21,723 bases of DNA from Treponemataceae bacterium (GCA_024402455.1 JAKSTS010000026.1:1-21723); one strand, 5' to 3'. Positions 1 through 8,384 are shown, counted from the stretch's first letter. Made by a program: numbers and translations. The notes: generated by a model from the sequence alone, not told the origin.

Positions 1-2
1 CC

Positions 3-671
3 CGCATTAAAGGCACTTTTGGAACAGAAATAAGAGAAAAAGCTTCTTTTATAATCTGTGCAAATATGTTTAACGAACTTTTGCAGGATTCTCAAAAACC
101 GATTGAAGAAGACGTAAAAATCTGTCAGAAAAAGCTTTTGTCTTATGCTGCTGAAAAATCTGCTTTTTTTATTGCAGAACCCGGTGTGCCGCGCGGAAGC
201 CGTTTTGTTTCGCTGATTAGAGATGGTTTTATAAGAAAAGGTTTTGCAATTTCTTCGCCGTGTCCGCATTGTTCAGAATGTGTTTTTGCCGGAACAAAAA
301 ATGCAAAATGGTGTCATTTTGTGCGAAGTACAGAAGATGCACCAAAACCATTGCTGAAGCGTTCGGAAGATGCAATGCTTTCAAAAGACAGGGCAACAAT
401 TTCTTTCGTTTTTGCATCTCCTCAGAAAAAATCTGCCAAGCCAGAAACAGAAAAAGGCGAACTTTTCGTAAGAATTGTTTCAGATGAAATAAAACTGCCT
501 TATGGCAGACAGGGACGTTATGGATGCAGTAAATGGGGTGCTGTTCTTTTGACTGGCAGACCATTAAAACTTGTGTCAGGTTCGCTGGTCTGTATAAAAA
601 TAAATGAAAATCAGAAAAAATTCCTTCAAAAAGACAAAAAGACTGGTTTTTTGATGATAGAACTTAGCTGA
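3..671 (+). CDS. Rsm22-like ribosomal small-subunit assembly methyltransferase, 3' part only
   Basis: The frame is open to the left edge (first whole codon at base 3), so this is the C-terminal part of a gene that begins outside the window; the first in-frame ATG, at 66, is internal. The residues before it (ICANMFNEL) resemble the SAM-domain segment of Rsm22 proteins. The recognisable signature is CPHCSEC (codons 261-281) followed by AGTKNAKWCHF, which matches the cysteine cluster of the Rsm22/METTL17 family; another cysteine follows in GRYGCSKW. Family members have a methyltransferase fold and in mitochondria assist small ribosomal subunit assembly; METTL17 binds a [4Fe-4S] cluster through such cysteines. 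Assignment to the family is fairly firm; the exact bacterial role is inference. It converges with the acyl-CoA ligase gene across a shared terminator. Confidence 0.72.
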   Translation, partial: RIKGTFGTEIREKASFIICANMFNELLQDSQKPIEEDVKICQKKLLSYAAEKSAFFIAEPGVPRGSRFVSLIRDGFIRKGFAISSPCPHCSECVFAGTKNAKWCHFVRSTEDAPKPLLKRSEDAMLSKDRATISFVFASPQKKSAKPETEKGELFVRIVSDEIKLPYGRQGRYGCSKWGAVLLTGRPLKLVSGSLVCIKINENQKKFLQKDKKTGFLMIELS

Positions 672-715
672 TTGTTTGCATAAAACATGATGTTTTTTGA
701 TTTGTCTATTTAAAG

Positions 716-746
716 AAACGCTCCGCAAGAAAAGCGGAGCGTTTTT
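716..746. terminator. Rho-independent terminator shared by convergent genes
   Basis: A perfect 11-bp stem (716-726 with 734-744) has a 7-base loop. A T run follows on the plus strand, and TTTC plus TTTA follow on the minus strand. It lies between the stop codons of two converging genes, so it probably ends the plus-strand transcript and may also stop the minus-strand one. Confidence 0.85.
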
Positions 747-748
747 GT

Positions 749-2671
749 TTATTCAAACATTGAATTAATTTCTTTTGCGTAAATTTTCTGGATTTTGTGA
801 CGCATTATTTCCTGCTTTGCAGAAAGTTCAACGCCGACTTCAAACTGTTTTTCTATCAGCACGAATCTGCTGATTTTTTCAAACATTTTAAAACCGCTTT
901 TTGCATTTACAAGGTTTTTTATTTCGTCATCAATTTTTTTGATGATTTCGGCATTCTGCAGAAGTTCTTTGTAGCTGCTGCTTTCAATGTCATTTTCTTT
1001 TGCAAATGTCAAAAGCTCGTCTTTGCTTGGCACAATTAAAGCTGCAAGATAACGCTGATCTTGTCCGCTGCTGTTTTGACCAATGACCACAGCTTGAGAA
1101 ATGTACTGTGATTCTGCAATGCGCATTTCAATTGGCAGTGGTTCAATGTTTTCGCCGCCACGAAGAACGATTGTATCTTTTTTTCTGCCGCGCAATGTTA
1201 TTTCCCCATCAAGAGTCAGCATGCCAAGGTCGCCTGTGTCAAACCAGCCGTCTTTATCTATGACTTTTGCGGTCAGTTCAGGCTTGTTGTAATAGCCTTT
1301 CATAACAATGCCGCCTTTTACCTGAACGGAACCTTTTTGACCGGCTGGAAGCAGTTTGCCGTTTTCGTCAATTATGCGGACTTCTACGCCTCTTAGCGGA
1401 CGACCGACTGTTCCAAAAATCGGTCGGCTGAACGGACGAACCGAAATGACAGGGGCTGTTTCTGTAAGACCATAACCTTCTACAACGTTTACGCCAATTG
1501 CCCAGAAAAATTCGTCTACAGCCGGAGGCATTGCACCGCCGCCTGAAACACCGGCTCTGAAAGCATTGCCCAGTTTTGCATGAATTTTCTTGAAAACAAG
1601 TTTTGAACCAAGCAGTTTTAATGGAAGAAGCAGAATGTATGGAATTATAAGGCAAATCCAGTAAAGTATAAGCGGCTGTTTTTTAAAAACTGCTTTTTTC
1701 TTGAAGAGAATGCGGTCAATTTTTGAAAAGAGCAGTGCAATTTTTACAAAAAAGTTGAAGAGAACAAGCGTAATTCCGCCTGTTTTTCTCATTGTGCGCA
1801 TGACGCCGTCATAAATTGCTTCAAATACACGTGGAACGCCAGGCATAACCTGCGGGTTTAATTTAACAAAATCTGCAAGAAGAATGCTGCCGATTGGTTT
1901 CGAATAGCATACGGCTGCGCCTGCGTTTAAGATAACATATTCGCACATACGTTCAAATGCATGCCAGACTGGCAGCACGCAGATTGCTTTTTCACCTGTG
2001 TAAATATGAATTCGTTCCGGAAGTTCGTCCAGCTGCGTAATAAAATTGCCGTGAGTAAGAATTACACCTTTTGGTTCGCCTGTTGTGCCTGATGTAAAAA
2101 TGATAGTTGCAGTGTCGTCCCATTTGCCTTTTTCAAGTTCTGCTTCGACAGCCCCGCTGTGTTCTGTGCGCCATTTTTTTCCGTCATCAATAAGGGCTGC
2201 ATAATCATAAAGCGTAATGCCAGATTCTGCTGCAGCCTGTCTTGTTTCTTCTGCCGGCGGTTCAATTATTATTAATGTTTTTAACAGCGGAATCTGCTCT
2301 TTTAAATTAAGAATTTTTTTAATTTGTGTCTGGTTTTCTGCAATTACTGTCCTGCATTCTGCAAAAGAAAGAATATATGCAAGGTCGTGTTCTGTTGCAT
2401 CGCAGCCACGTGGAACATCAATTGCGCCGATTGATAAAAGACCCATGTCAGAAATTGCCCATTCCTGTCTGTTGTCGCAGATTAAACCGATATGGTCGCC
2501 TCTTTTGGTTCCGATTGAAAGCAGTCCTGCACCAAAATCGAGAGCAGTTTGAAGATAATCTTTATAAAGAGTAGGAATAAATTCTCCGCTTTTGTTTTTG
2601 CTGTAATGAGAAGCTGTATCAGGGTGCTCTTCTGCAATACGTTTGAGCAATTTTGGTAATGTCTGATCCAT
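749..2671 (-). CDS. Long-chain acyl-CoA synthetase (AMP-forming, FadD/FAA1-like)
   Basis: Activates fatty acids to acyl-CoA through an acyl-adenylate. The ANL-superfamily motifs are in order: the phosphate-binding loop FTSGTTGEPKG (about residue 193), GYGLTETAP (about 399), GWFDTGDLG (about 477) and GRKKDTIVLRGGENIEP (about 494). At 640 residues it has normal length for the family. A strongly hydrophobic, Lys-studded stretch (about residues 300-365, including LILYWICLIIPYILLLPLKL) interrupts the large domain, as in several bacterial FAA1-type enzymes, and probably anchors it to the membrane. The ATG at 2671 is preceded by GGAA at 7-10 bases, a modest ribosome binding site. Its promoter region carries a perfect inverted repeat, so a dedicated repressor is plausible. 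Substrate chain length cannot be read from sequence. Confidence 0.9.
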   Translation of the reverse strand: MDQTLPKLLKRIAEEHPDTASHYSKNKSGEFIPTLYKDYLQTALDFGAGLLSIGTKRGDHIGLICDNRQEWAISDMGLLSIGAIDVPRGCDATEHDLAYILSFAECRTVIAENQTQIKKILNLKEQIPLLKTLIIIEPPAEETRQAAAESGITLYDYAALIDDGKKWRTEHSGAVEAELEKGKWDDTATIIFTSGTTGEPKGVILTHGNFITQLDELPERIHIYTGEKAICVLPVWHAFERMCEYVILNAGAAVCYSKPIGSILLADFVKLNPQVMPGVPRVFEAIYDGVMRTMRKTGGITLVLFNFFVKIALLFSKIDRILFKKKAVFKKQPLILYWICLIIPYILLLPLKLLGSKLVFKKIHAKLGNAFRAGVSGGGAMPPAVDEFFWAIGVNVVEGYGLTETAPVISVRPFSRPIFGTVGRPLRGVEVRIIDENGKLLPAGQKGSVQVKGGIVMKGYYNKPELTAKVIDKDGWFDTGDLGMLTLDGEITLRGRKKDTIVLRGGENIEPLPIEMRIAESQYISQAVVIGQNSSGQDQRYLAALIVPSKDELLTFAKENDIESSSYKELLQNAEIIKKIDDEIKNLVNAKSGFKMFEKISRFVLIEKQFEVGVELSAKQEIMRHKIQKIYAKEINSMFE

Positions 2672-2722
2672 ATAAATTCCAATCGTGGTTTTGAATAGAT
2701 TAGTAAGACTCTAAAAAATGAA

Positions 2723-2772
2723 AGTTTTAAAGTCAGCTCTAAAAATGACAATTATTCACGTGTTGTCATTTT
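2723..2772 (-). promoter_or_regulatory. Acyl-CoA ligase promoter with overlapping inverted-repeat operator
   Basis: On the minus strand, TTGTCA (2751-2746), a 17-base spacer and AAAACT (2728-2723) form a sigma70-like promoter about 50 bases upstream of the ATG. A perfect 10-bp inverted repeat, AAAATGACAA at 2742-2751 and TTGTCATTTT at 2763-2772, has an 11-base spacer; the -35 box lies inside one arm. This geometry suits a dimeric repressor. No T run follows on the coding side, so it is not a good terminator. Confidence 0.55.
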
Positions 2773-2795
2773 GGGTTGAATTATAGCGTGAGATT

Positions 2796-2838
2796 AAAAA
2801 AAAAACAACACGCCCATGCATAGTGCATGACGTGTTGT
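2796..2838 (-). terminator. Rho-independent terminator after the GlsB-like gene
   Basis: The stem ACAACACG (2805-2812) pairs with CGTGTTGT (2831-2838), and ATGCA/TGCAT pairs inside it. Reading the minus strand, the hairpin is followed by ten T residues (2805-2796). It lies 25 bases past the stop codon of the minus-strand gene at 2863-3111. Confidence 0.9.
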
Positions 2839-2862
2839 CCATCTAAATGAAAGAATTTGATG

Positions 2863-3111
2863 TTAGAATTTTTTCCCAAGAATAAGACGAACAATGGCGA
2901 TAAGAAGACATGTACCCAAAATCTGAATGATTAAAGTTACGATAAGTCCTCCGCCGATGTGCAAAAGACCTGCAAGCCAGCCGCCTAAAGCTGCACCAAC
3001 GATTCCAAGAAGACAGTTAATCCAGAAACCGTGTTTGCTCTTCATAAAAAGACCTGCAAGCCAGCCAACAAGAGCACCAATCAAAATTGTAAGGATAATT
3101 GAAAGTATCAT
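2863..3111 (-). CDS. GlsB/YeaQ/YmgE-family small membrane stress protein
   Basis: An 82-residue, very hydrophobic, Gly-rich protein with three predicted membrane helices (about residues 2-22, 29-51 and 55-77). The repeated pattern GWLAG (residues 16-20 and 44-48) and GIVGAALGGWLAGLL are typical of the transglycosylase-associated (Tag) family, whose members are often induced by stress; despite the name there is no catalytic domain. The ATG at 3111 has a good ribosome binding site, AGGAGA, 7 bases upstream (minus strand 3124-3119). A clear promoter and a strong terminator bracket it, so it is probably transcribed alone. Molecular function is unknown for the family. Confidence 0.88.
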   Translation of the reverse strand: MILSIILTILIGALVGWLAGLFMKSKHGFWINCLLGIVGAALGGWLAGLLHIGGGLIVTLIIQILGTCLLIAIVRLILGKKF

Positions 3112-3173
3112 TGTTTTATCTCCTAAAAAAAAGTGTAATGTCTTTCTTTATAACAGAAAGATTTTCTATATGA

Positions 3174-3203
3174 ATTATACCATTCTTTTTTTCAGTTGTG
3201 CAA
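3174..3203 (-). promoter_or_regulatory. Promoter of the GlsB-like gene
   Basis: On the minus strand TTGCAC (3203-3198), an 18-base spacer and a perfect TATAAT (3179-3174) lie about 60 bases upstream of the start codon. Transcription would begin near 3167, giving a 5' leader of about 55 bases that includes the AGGAGA site. This is a conventional leadered promoter, unlike several others in the window. Confidence 0.7.
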
Positions 3204-3323
3204 AAAAAATATAGTTTTTGGAGATTTATTCGTGCGGAGGGTTTAATGCCACGGCGCTTGCGGCGAGGTATGTTGTTTTAGCCTGTTCGTGCTGGAAATG
3301 TTTTATGTTTCAAGCATTTCTGG

Positions 3324-5237
3324 TCATTTAAACTGGCGCACAATATTTATTATATAGTCGCCGTATCTTTCTGCTTTTACTTCGCCAATGCCGTAAATGT
3401 CTGTTAATTGAGAAGAAACGACCGGCTTTTTGGCAGCGATATCTTCAAGCGTTCTGTCGCCAAAAATTACATATGGTGGAACTTCTGCTTCGCGGGCGAG
3501 CTTTTTTCTCAAAGCTTTTAATTCTTCAAGAATTGCCATACCTTTTATGTCAGTGCGGTCTACGGTTGCTTTTCGCATGCTGTGCATTTCAGTTTTGCTT
3601 ATAGAAGTGCGCTGCTGCGGAACAAATGGCAGTTCAACTTTTCCTTTTTCTCTTAAAGTGTCTTTGGCGTCGCGTGTAAGGCTTAAAACCTGATAATCTG
3701 AACTTTTCTTTAGAAAACCGGCGTCAATTAAAAGGCGCACAAGTTCATGCCAGTCTTGTTTTGAATATTCTGTGCCAATTCCAAAAACAGAAAGTTTCTG
3801 GTGCCCGTAATCTAAAATGCGTTTCTGTCTTGAACCTAAAAGCACGTCGATTACATAAGAAGCGCCGAAACGTTCCCCTGTGCGCAAAATTGCAGAAAGA
3901 AGCTTCTGTGTCGGAATCGTTACGTCAACATTTACATCTTCTGTCTTAAAGCCCGAAGAACAAATGTCGCAGCAGCAGTCTTTTTCGTGCGTTTCAAGTG
4001 TTTCGCCAAAATGAGCCAGCAGCAGTTCGCGGCGGCATTTTCTGCTTTGTGCAAAAGCAATCATTGTTTCAAGCTGTTTTTCTGCAATTTCGCGTTCCCT
4101 GCCTGTTTTTTCCTGCATGAAAAATCTGATTTTATTTGTGTCTGCATAGCTGTAAAGCAAAAGTGCATGTGCATTTTCGCCGTCGCGGCCTGCTCTGCCG
4201 ATTTCCTGGTAATATTGCTCCAGAGATTTCGGCAGGTCGTAATGAATGACAAAGCGGACGTTAGGCTTGTTTATGCCCATGCCAAATGCAACAGTTGCTA
4301 CTATAATAGGCACTTCGTCCTGAACAAATTTCCGCTGGTTTTCTGTGCGTTCTGTGTCAGAAAGCCCTGCATGATATGGCAGAACAGAAAAATCCTGTTC
4401 CTTAAGAAAATCTGAAAGTTCGTCAACCTGTTTGCGCGAAAAGCAGTAGATTATGCCGCTTTCGTCATTATGCTCATTTAAAAATTCAAGGACGATTTCA
4501 TCTGCTTTTGAAAGCTTGAACTGTGTTTTGTTTTTTAATAATTTTGCAATGTTCTGAACCTGTGCAGATTTAGATTTTACTTCAAGAAAAATATTCGGTC
4601 TGTTAAATGTAAGGACAAATTCGTTAAAACCATAACCAAATGTTTTTGAACCGAGCATCAGGCTGTGTTTTATGTCTTCGCGTACTGTTTTTGTGGCAGT
4701 TGCAGTAAGTGCAAGACAGACTGCTTCGGGGTGGTTTTTGCGCACAGATGAAATCATTCTGTATTCCGGTCTGAAATCGTGGCCCCATTCTGAAATGCAG
4801 TGTGCTTCATCAATTGTCAGAAGTGAAATTTTTACATTGCTCAAAAGCTGCTGCATGCGTTCTGTAACAAGTGTTTCTGGTGCACAATAAACAAGTTTTA
4901 CGCTTCCGCTTCGAATAAGCGAAGTATTCAGCGTATACTGGTCAAATGAAAGGGAACTGTTCAAGAAAATTGCTTCAATGCCTGCAGCTTCAAGCTGAGA
5001 AACCTGGTCCTGCATCAGGGCAATTAAAGGTGAAATTACAAGCGTGATGCCGTCCAAAGCCAGTGCCGGAATCTGGCAGCATAAAGATTTTCCGCCGCCT
5101 GTCGGCATTACGGCGAGTGTGTCATTTCCAGTGAGTACAGATTTTATAATCTGAAGCTGTCCTGGTCTGAAGCTTGTGTAGCCGAAGTTCTTTTTTAATA
5201 AGGCTGTCAATGTTTCATCTGAAAAATCTTTGTGCAT
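3324..5237 (-). CDS. recQ: ATP-dependent DNA helicase RecQ
   Basis: A 3'-5' DNA helicase acting in recombination and replication-fork repair. N-terminal RecA-like lobe: FRPGQ (residues 23-27, adenine-sensing Gln), Walker A MPTGGGKS (44-51), DEAH box (143-146) followed by the RecQ aromatic-rich loop ISEWGHDFRPEYR. Second lobe: GIIYCFSRK, GMGINKPNVRFVIHYDLPKS and QEIGRAGRDG. The zinc-binding domain has CRREL then CCCDIC (about 400-430), and an HRDC domain closes the protein (about 555-637; PPYVIFGDRTL). At 637 residues it is full length. An additional segment of about 30 residues, KLLKNKTQFKLSKADEIVLE, precedes the second lobe. No ribosome binding site precedes the ATG; a promoter ends 6 bases upstream of it. 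It is transcribed divergently from the transglycosylase gene. Confidence 0.97.
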   Translation of the reverse strand: MHKDFSDETLTALLKKNFGYTSFRPGQLQIIKSVLTGNDTLAVMPTGGGKSLCCQIPALALDGITLVISPLIALMQDQVSQLEAAGIEAIFLNSSLSFDQYTLNTSLIRSGSVKLVYCAPETLVTERMQQLLSNVKISLLTIDEAHCISEWGHDFRPEYRMISSVRKNHPEAVCLALTATATKTVREDIKHSLMLGSKTFGYGFNEFVLTFNRPNIFLEVKSKSAQVQNIAKLLKNKTQFKLSKADEIVLEFLNEHNDESGIIYCFSRKQVDELSDFLKEQDFSVLPYHAGLSDTERTENQRKFVQDEVPIIVATVAFGMGINKPNVRFVIHYDLPKSLEQYYQEIGRAGRDGENAHALLLYSYADTNKIRFFMQEKTGREREIAEKQLETMIAFAQSRKCRRELLLAHFGETLETHEKDCCCDICSSGFKTEDVNVDVTIPTQKLLSAILRTGERFGASYVIDVLLGSRQKRILDYGHQKLSVFGIGTEYSKQDWHELVRLLIDAGFLKKSSDYQVLSLTRDAKDTLREKGKVELPFVPQQRTSISKTEMHSMRKATVDRTDIKGMAILEELKALRKKLAREAEVPPYVIFGDRTLEDIAAKKPVVSSQLTDIYGIGEVKAERYGDYIINIVRQFK

Positions 5238-5243
5238 GATTTT

Positions 5244-5272
5244 AGGTTATGCCATTTATTCGATATTGTAAA
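5244..5272 (-). promoter_or_regulatory. recQ promoter, predicted leaderless
   Basis: Minus strand: TTTACA (5272-5267), a 17-base spacer, then TAACCT (5249-5244). Only six bases (AAAATC) separate the -10 box from the recQ ATG, so transcription should begin at or within a base or two of the start codon. There is no Shine-Dalgarno sequence to argue otherwise. Confidence 0.55.
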
Positions 5273-5347
5273 GAAAAGCCTGAAACAGCTGTTAAATTTT
5301 GTTTTGTCTGACATACCAGTTTGCTGTTTGTTTATCCTTTGAATATA

Positions 5348-5376
5348 TTGCAAATGTTGCGTTTTTTTGTCATACT
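5348..5376 (+). promoter_or_regulatory. Transglycosylase promoter, predicted leaderless
   Basis: TTGCAA (5348-5353), a 17-base spacer, then CATACT (5371-5376). Seven bases later comes the ATG at 5384. The arrangement matches the recQ promoter on the other strand and is the main reason for choosing 5384 as the start codon. Confidence 0.5.
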
Positions 5377-5383
5377 TTCCAGC

Positions 5384-6163
5384 ATGATGACAATATGCAA
5401 AGCTTATTCACGGAAAATGAAAAATGCTGCAGTTAATCCGAATTTTTTGAGGTTTTTGATTTGCCTTTTTGTTTTTGCTTCGCTTGTTTTATTTGTTACC
5501 TTAAAACTGCAGACACTTTTTCCAAAAACTGTAAATGAAGATTTTATTTCTCTGGAACCTGTTTCTGAGGCTGTTCCTTCTGTAGATCCTGCTGACTTTC
5601 AAAAAATTGCTGTAAGCCATTCAAAAAAAACAGACACAGGTTTGTCTTTGTACCGCGACGAAACTTATAAAGCTGATGTTGTGTGGTTTTATACACATGT
5701 AACAGGAAGCGAAACTGTTGCAGAAGCAATTCTTGAAAACGCTGACAAAAACGACATTCCATTGTCTTTGGCATTTGCACTTGCTTATGTAGAAAGCCGC
5801 TACAAGACACGTGCCGTAAAACATAAAAAAAATTCAACGACAGACAGAGGTCTTTTTCAGTTGAACAGTTCGTCTTTTTCGAAGCTTTCTGAAGAAGAAT
5901 GTTTTGATCCGCAGATTAATGCAAAGCACGGACTTTCTCATCTGCGTTTTTGTCTTGATACTGCCGGCAATGAAGTTGCAGCTCTTGCAATGTATAATGC
6001 CGGAACTGTAAAAGTAAAAGCCGGTTCAACTCCGCAAATGACGCTTGATTATGTTTCAAAAATCATGGATTACCGTGACGGGCTTGAATCGTTGTTTGCA
6101 CAGGAAATTGTTGCCAAACTTGCAGAACCAAAACAGCCTGTTCGTGTAGCGGTTCTTAAATAG
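5384..6163 (+). CDS. Membrane-anchored lytic transglycosylase, SLT/LysM-type fold
   Basis: Cleaves the glycan backbone of peptidoglycan in the periplasm. Starting at 5384 it has 259 residues: a basic N-terminus, one membrane segment (about residues 24-43, FLICLFVFASLVLFVTL), a linker, then a goose-lysozyme-like SLT domain. The catalytic Glu is in YVESRY (Glu137 from this start), followed by the usual RGLFQLN and AMYNAG motifs. The longer reading from 5321 adds 21 residues but would place the start upstream of the -10 box; ATG 5417 is a further alternative. No ribosome binding site is visible at any of them. The radical SAM gene follows after 5 bases, so the two are probably co-transcribed, although no functional link between them is known. 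Confidence 0.85.
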   Translation: MMTICKAYSRKMKNAAVNPNFLRFLICLFVFASLVLFVTLKLQTLFPKTVNEDFISLEPVSEAVPSVDPADFQKIAVSHSKKTDTGLSLYRDETYKADVVWFYTHVTGSETVAEAILENADKNDIPLSLAFALAYVESRYKTRAVKHKKNSTTDRGLFQLNSSSFSKLSEEECFDPQINAKHGLSHLRFCLDTAGNEVAALAMYNAGTVKVKAGSTPQMTLDYVSKIMDYRDGLESLFAQEIVAKLAEPKQPVRVAVLK

Positions 6164-6168
6164 AAATT

Positions 6169-7182
6169 ATGAGTGTTCAGACTGTATTTTATGAATCTTG
6201 CCTGCTTTGTCCCCGCCGCTGCGGAATAAACCGCAACAGTGGAAAAGCAGGCTTTTGCACAGAAAATGCTGATTTAAAAATTGCATGGGCTGGACTTCAT
6301 TTTGGCGAAGAACCGTTTATTACCGGTTTCGGTGGTTCGGGCACAATTTTTATAACTGGCTGCAACCTCAAGTGTGCTTTCTGCCAGAACTATCAGATTT
6401 CGCAGCAGGGCATGGGTGCTGTAGTTGATTCAAATGATTTTACAAAAATTTGCCTTGAACTTCAAAAAGCCGGTGCAGAAAACATCAATATTGTAACAGG
6501 AAGCCATGCAATTGGTTCTCTTGCACCTTATCTTCGCTGTGCAAAAGCAGCCGGACTTGAAATTCCTGTATGCTGGAACTGTTCGGCATATGAAACAGTT
6601 GAAGCACTGGAACTTTTGTCTGATGTTGTTGATATCTGGCTGCCTGATTTAAAAACACTGAATCCGATTATGAGCGAAGCTGTTTTTGCTGCAAAGGATT
6701 ATCCCCAGGTTGCAAAAAAAGCAATCCGCTGGATGATTGAACATACTGAAACTCGTTTTACTTCAATCTATGATAAGCAGGGTAAAAAACAGGAAAAAAT
6801 GCTTTCCGGCGTAATTGTGCGCCATCTTGTTTTGCCCGGTCGCATTGATGATACTGTCCTTGTGCTGGACTGGTTCAAAAAATTTGCAGATGAAAAAGCG
6901 TATCTTTCATTGATGAGCCAGTATACGCCGGTGCCTTTTGTTGAAAGTGAATTGAAAAAAAGAGAAAAAGCATTAAGCGCTTTTCAAAACCGTTATATTG
7001 CACAGGATGAATTTGATAAAATTCAGGAATTGATTGAATCGTTTGAAATTGAAAACGGTTTTTATCAGGAACTTGTGCAGGATACAGAATGGCTGCCTGA
7101 TTTTAACCGTGTGCAGCCATTTTCTTCTGAACTGGCACGACCGATATGGCACTGGTCAAAACTTTTTGATGTTTCAAACTAA
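6169..7182 (+). CDS. Radical SAM protein related to pyruvate formate-lyase activase (PflX, COG1313)
   Basis: A 337-residue radical SAM enzyme. The CX3CX2C triad that binds the catalytic [4Fe-4S] cluster is CNLKCAFC (Cys65, Cys69, Cys72). Before it, the N-terminus has the COG1313 signature YESCLLCPRRCGINR...GFC, four extra cysteines that may hold a second metal site or be structural. GFGGSGTIFITGCN, NIVTGSH and SDVVDIWLPDLKTL match the SAM-binding parts of the barrel. The family resembles glycyl-radical-enzyme activases but its substrate is unknown; no glycyl radical enzyme gene is in the window. The start lies 5 bases after the transglycosylase stop with no clear ribosome binding site, which suggests coupled translation. 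Confidence 0.85.
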   Translation: MSVQTVFYESCLLCPRRCGINRNSGKAGFCTENADLKIAWAGLHFGEEPFITGFGGSGTIFITGCNLKCAFCQNYQISQQGMGAVVDSNDFTKICLELQKAGAENINIVTGSHAIGSLAPYLRCAKAAGLEIPVCWNCSAYETVEALELLSDVVDIWLPDLKTLNPIMSEAVFAAKDYPQVAKKAIRWMIEHTETRFTSIYDKQGKKQEKMLSGVIVRHLVLPGRIDDTVLVLDWFKKFADEKAYLSLMSQYTPVPFVESELKKREKALSAFQNRYIAQDEFDKIQELIESFEIENGFYQELVQDTEWLPDFNRVQPFSSELARPIWHWSKLFDVSN

Positions 7183-7255
7183 AAAAAATGCAGGTTTTGT
7201 GCATGATTTCATGCTGCCTGAAATTTTGCATCTGAATTAATTTCAAATTATCAGA

Positions 7256-7279
7256 CAGCACAAAATTTCTGCTGTTTTT
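7256..7279 (+). terminator. Possible weak terminator after the radical SAM gene
   Basis: CAGCA (7256-7260) pairs with TGCTG (7270-7274), with a 9-base loop and five T residues following. The T run overlaps the stop codon of the converging gene. The stem is only 5 bp, so this is a tentative call. Confidence 0.4.
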
Positions 7280-7682
7280 AGAGAATTTTGCGGTCTACAA
7301 GTGTAGACATAATTGAAGAAAGCACATCCATCGGCAGGTCTTCAGCTTCTGCATTTACAATGTCATTAATTTCTTCCCAGTCTTTTTTTGAAAAATTCTG
7401 GTCAGCAGTCAGTTCTCCGTCAATCAATGCAAGCATATTGGCAAGCCAGTCTATATTTGCTTTTTGCGGTTCTTCTTCAATTTTGTTGCTTTTCAGAATG
7501 TATGTCTGTTCCCAGTATTCTGCAAGTGGTTCCGTTAAATTTTCAAGTCCCCGGTTGCATGAAACAAAAAGTTTTTCGATTGCGCGGCTTGCTCTAAGTC
7601 CGTCATAGTTTCCGTTGTGGTCAGCCCGTTCATGTTTCAGACAGCGCTGCACGTCGGCATAAAATTTTCCTAAATCTGTCAT
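7278..7682 (-). CDS. Hypothetical cytoplasmic protein, 134 aa
   Basis: I do not recognise this protein. It is acidic, apparently all-helical and soluble, with no signal peptide or membrane segment. The N-terminal half (MTDLGKFYADVQRCLKHERA) contains two cysteines; the C-terminal half has an alternating acidic and hydrophobic pattern ending in STLVDRKIL. The frame, length and codon use resemble the neighbouring core genes, so it looks like a real lineage-specific gene. The start at 7682 has no ribosome binding site, but TAAAAT (minus strand 7694-7689) ends 6 bases upstream of the ATG, echoing the leaderless pattern elsewhere; no good -35 box is visible. It converges on the radical SAM gene and diverges from the PTS IIA gene. 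Confidence 0.65.
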   Translation of the reverse strand: MTDLGKFYADVQRCLKHERADHNGNYDGLRASRAIEKLFVSCNRGLENLTEPLAEYWEQTYILKSNKIEEEPQKANIDWLANMLALIDGELTADQNFSKKDWEEINDIVNAEAEDLPMDVLSSIMSTLVDRKIL

Positions 7683-7902
7683 AAAACCATTTTATCTGAT
7701 TTTATGATTCTTTGATAGATATAAACAGTGTTCATGCAGAATTTTCAACGCTTCTTTTGTAAACCGCAGTTTTTAGGTGTGTTTATGTATCATTCTTTTT
7801 ATAAGATTTTTATTTTTTGTCAATTCTTTCTACTGCAAGGTTTTCCTTTGTTAAAATACTGAAAATTAATATTTAAAATAGACCAAAAAGTTAAGTTTTT
7901 TC

Positions 7903-7931
7903 TTGACTTTAAATCTAACAGAACGTAAACT
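7903..7931 (+). promoter_or_regulatory. PTS IIA promoter, predicted leaderless
   Basis: TTGACT (7903-7908), a 17-base spacer, then TAAACT (7926-7931). The ATG at 7938 begins after only six bases and no Shine-Dalgarno sequence can fit. It is one of the two best matches in this class, because the -35 box matches the consensus at five of six positions. Confidence 0.65.
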
Positions 7932-7937
7932 GAGTCT

Positions 7938-8384
7938 ATGAACTTAAGAACTGTTTTAACCACTGACACTGTAAACTTGCATCTCAAAGGCACTACAAAA
8001 GAGCAGATTATTGATGAGATGCTTGATATTTTGGTAAATGCTGGAAAAGTAAAAGATAAAGAGACTGCAAAAGCTTGCGTTCTTGATCGCGAACACAAGA
8101 TGTCTACCGGCATGAAACATGGAATCGCTATTCCACACGGAAAAACTGATACTGTAGATGACTTGGTTGCATGTATCGGTATTTCTGACAATCCTGTTGA
8201 TTTCGATTCTCTTGATCAGGAACCATGTCGTATTTTCATTATGACATTGTCTCCGGTAAACAAGACTGGACCACATCTTCAGTTCCTTGCAGAAGTAAGC
8301 CTTCTTTTCAAGAGTGCTGAAAAACGTCAGGAAATTTTGAAGACTGACGATAAAGCTAAAGTAATTAGCATTTTGACTGAATAG
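7938..8384 (+). CDS. PTS IIA component, PtsN/fructose-IIA type
   Basis: A 148-residue stand-alone IIA domain. The phosphorylatable His is His67 in STGMKHGIAIPHGKTD, the hallmark of the fructose/PtsN IIA family. The C-terminal part (GPHLQFLAEVSLLF...RQEIL) is also typical. No IIB, IIC, HPr or enzyme I gene lies nearby, so the protein is more likely regulatory, as PtsN is in other bacteria and as expected for treponemes with incomplete PTS sets, than part of a transporter. It is flanked by its own promoter and a strong terminator and is therefore monocistronic. Its predicted transcript begins at or next to the ATG. Its partner kinase and targets cannot be inferred here. Confidence 0.92.
   Translation: MNLRTVLTTDTVNLHLKGTTKEQIIDEMLDILVNAGKVKDKETAKACVLDREHKMSTGMKHGIAIPHGKTDTVDDLVACIGISDNPVDFDSLDQEPCRIFIMTLSPVNKTGPHLQFLAEVSLLFKSAEKRQEILKTDDKAKVISILTE

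Noticed and set aside
229..564. Minus-strand 111-codon frame opposite the Rsm22-like gene.
   Set aside because: It is a shadow of the plus-strand frame, which carries a recognisable cysteine signature.
7201..7214. Perfect palindrome GCATGA-TT-TCATGC after the radical SAM gene.
   Set aside because: The loop is too short for a stable RNA hairpin and no T run follows; not usable as a terminator.
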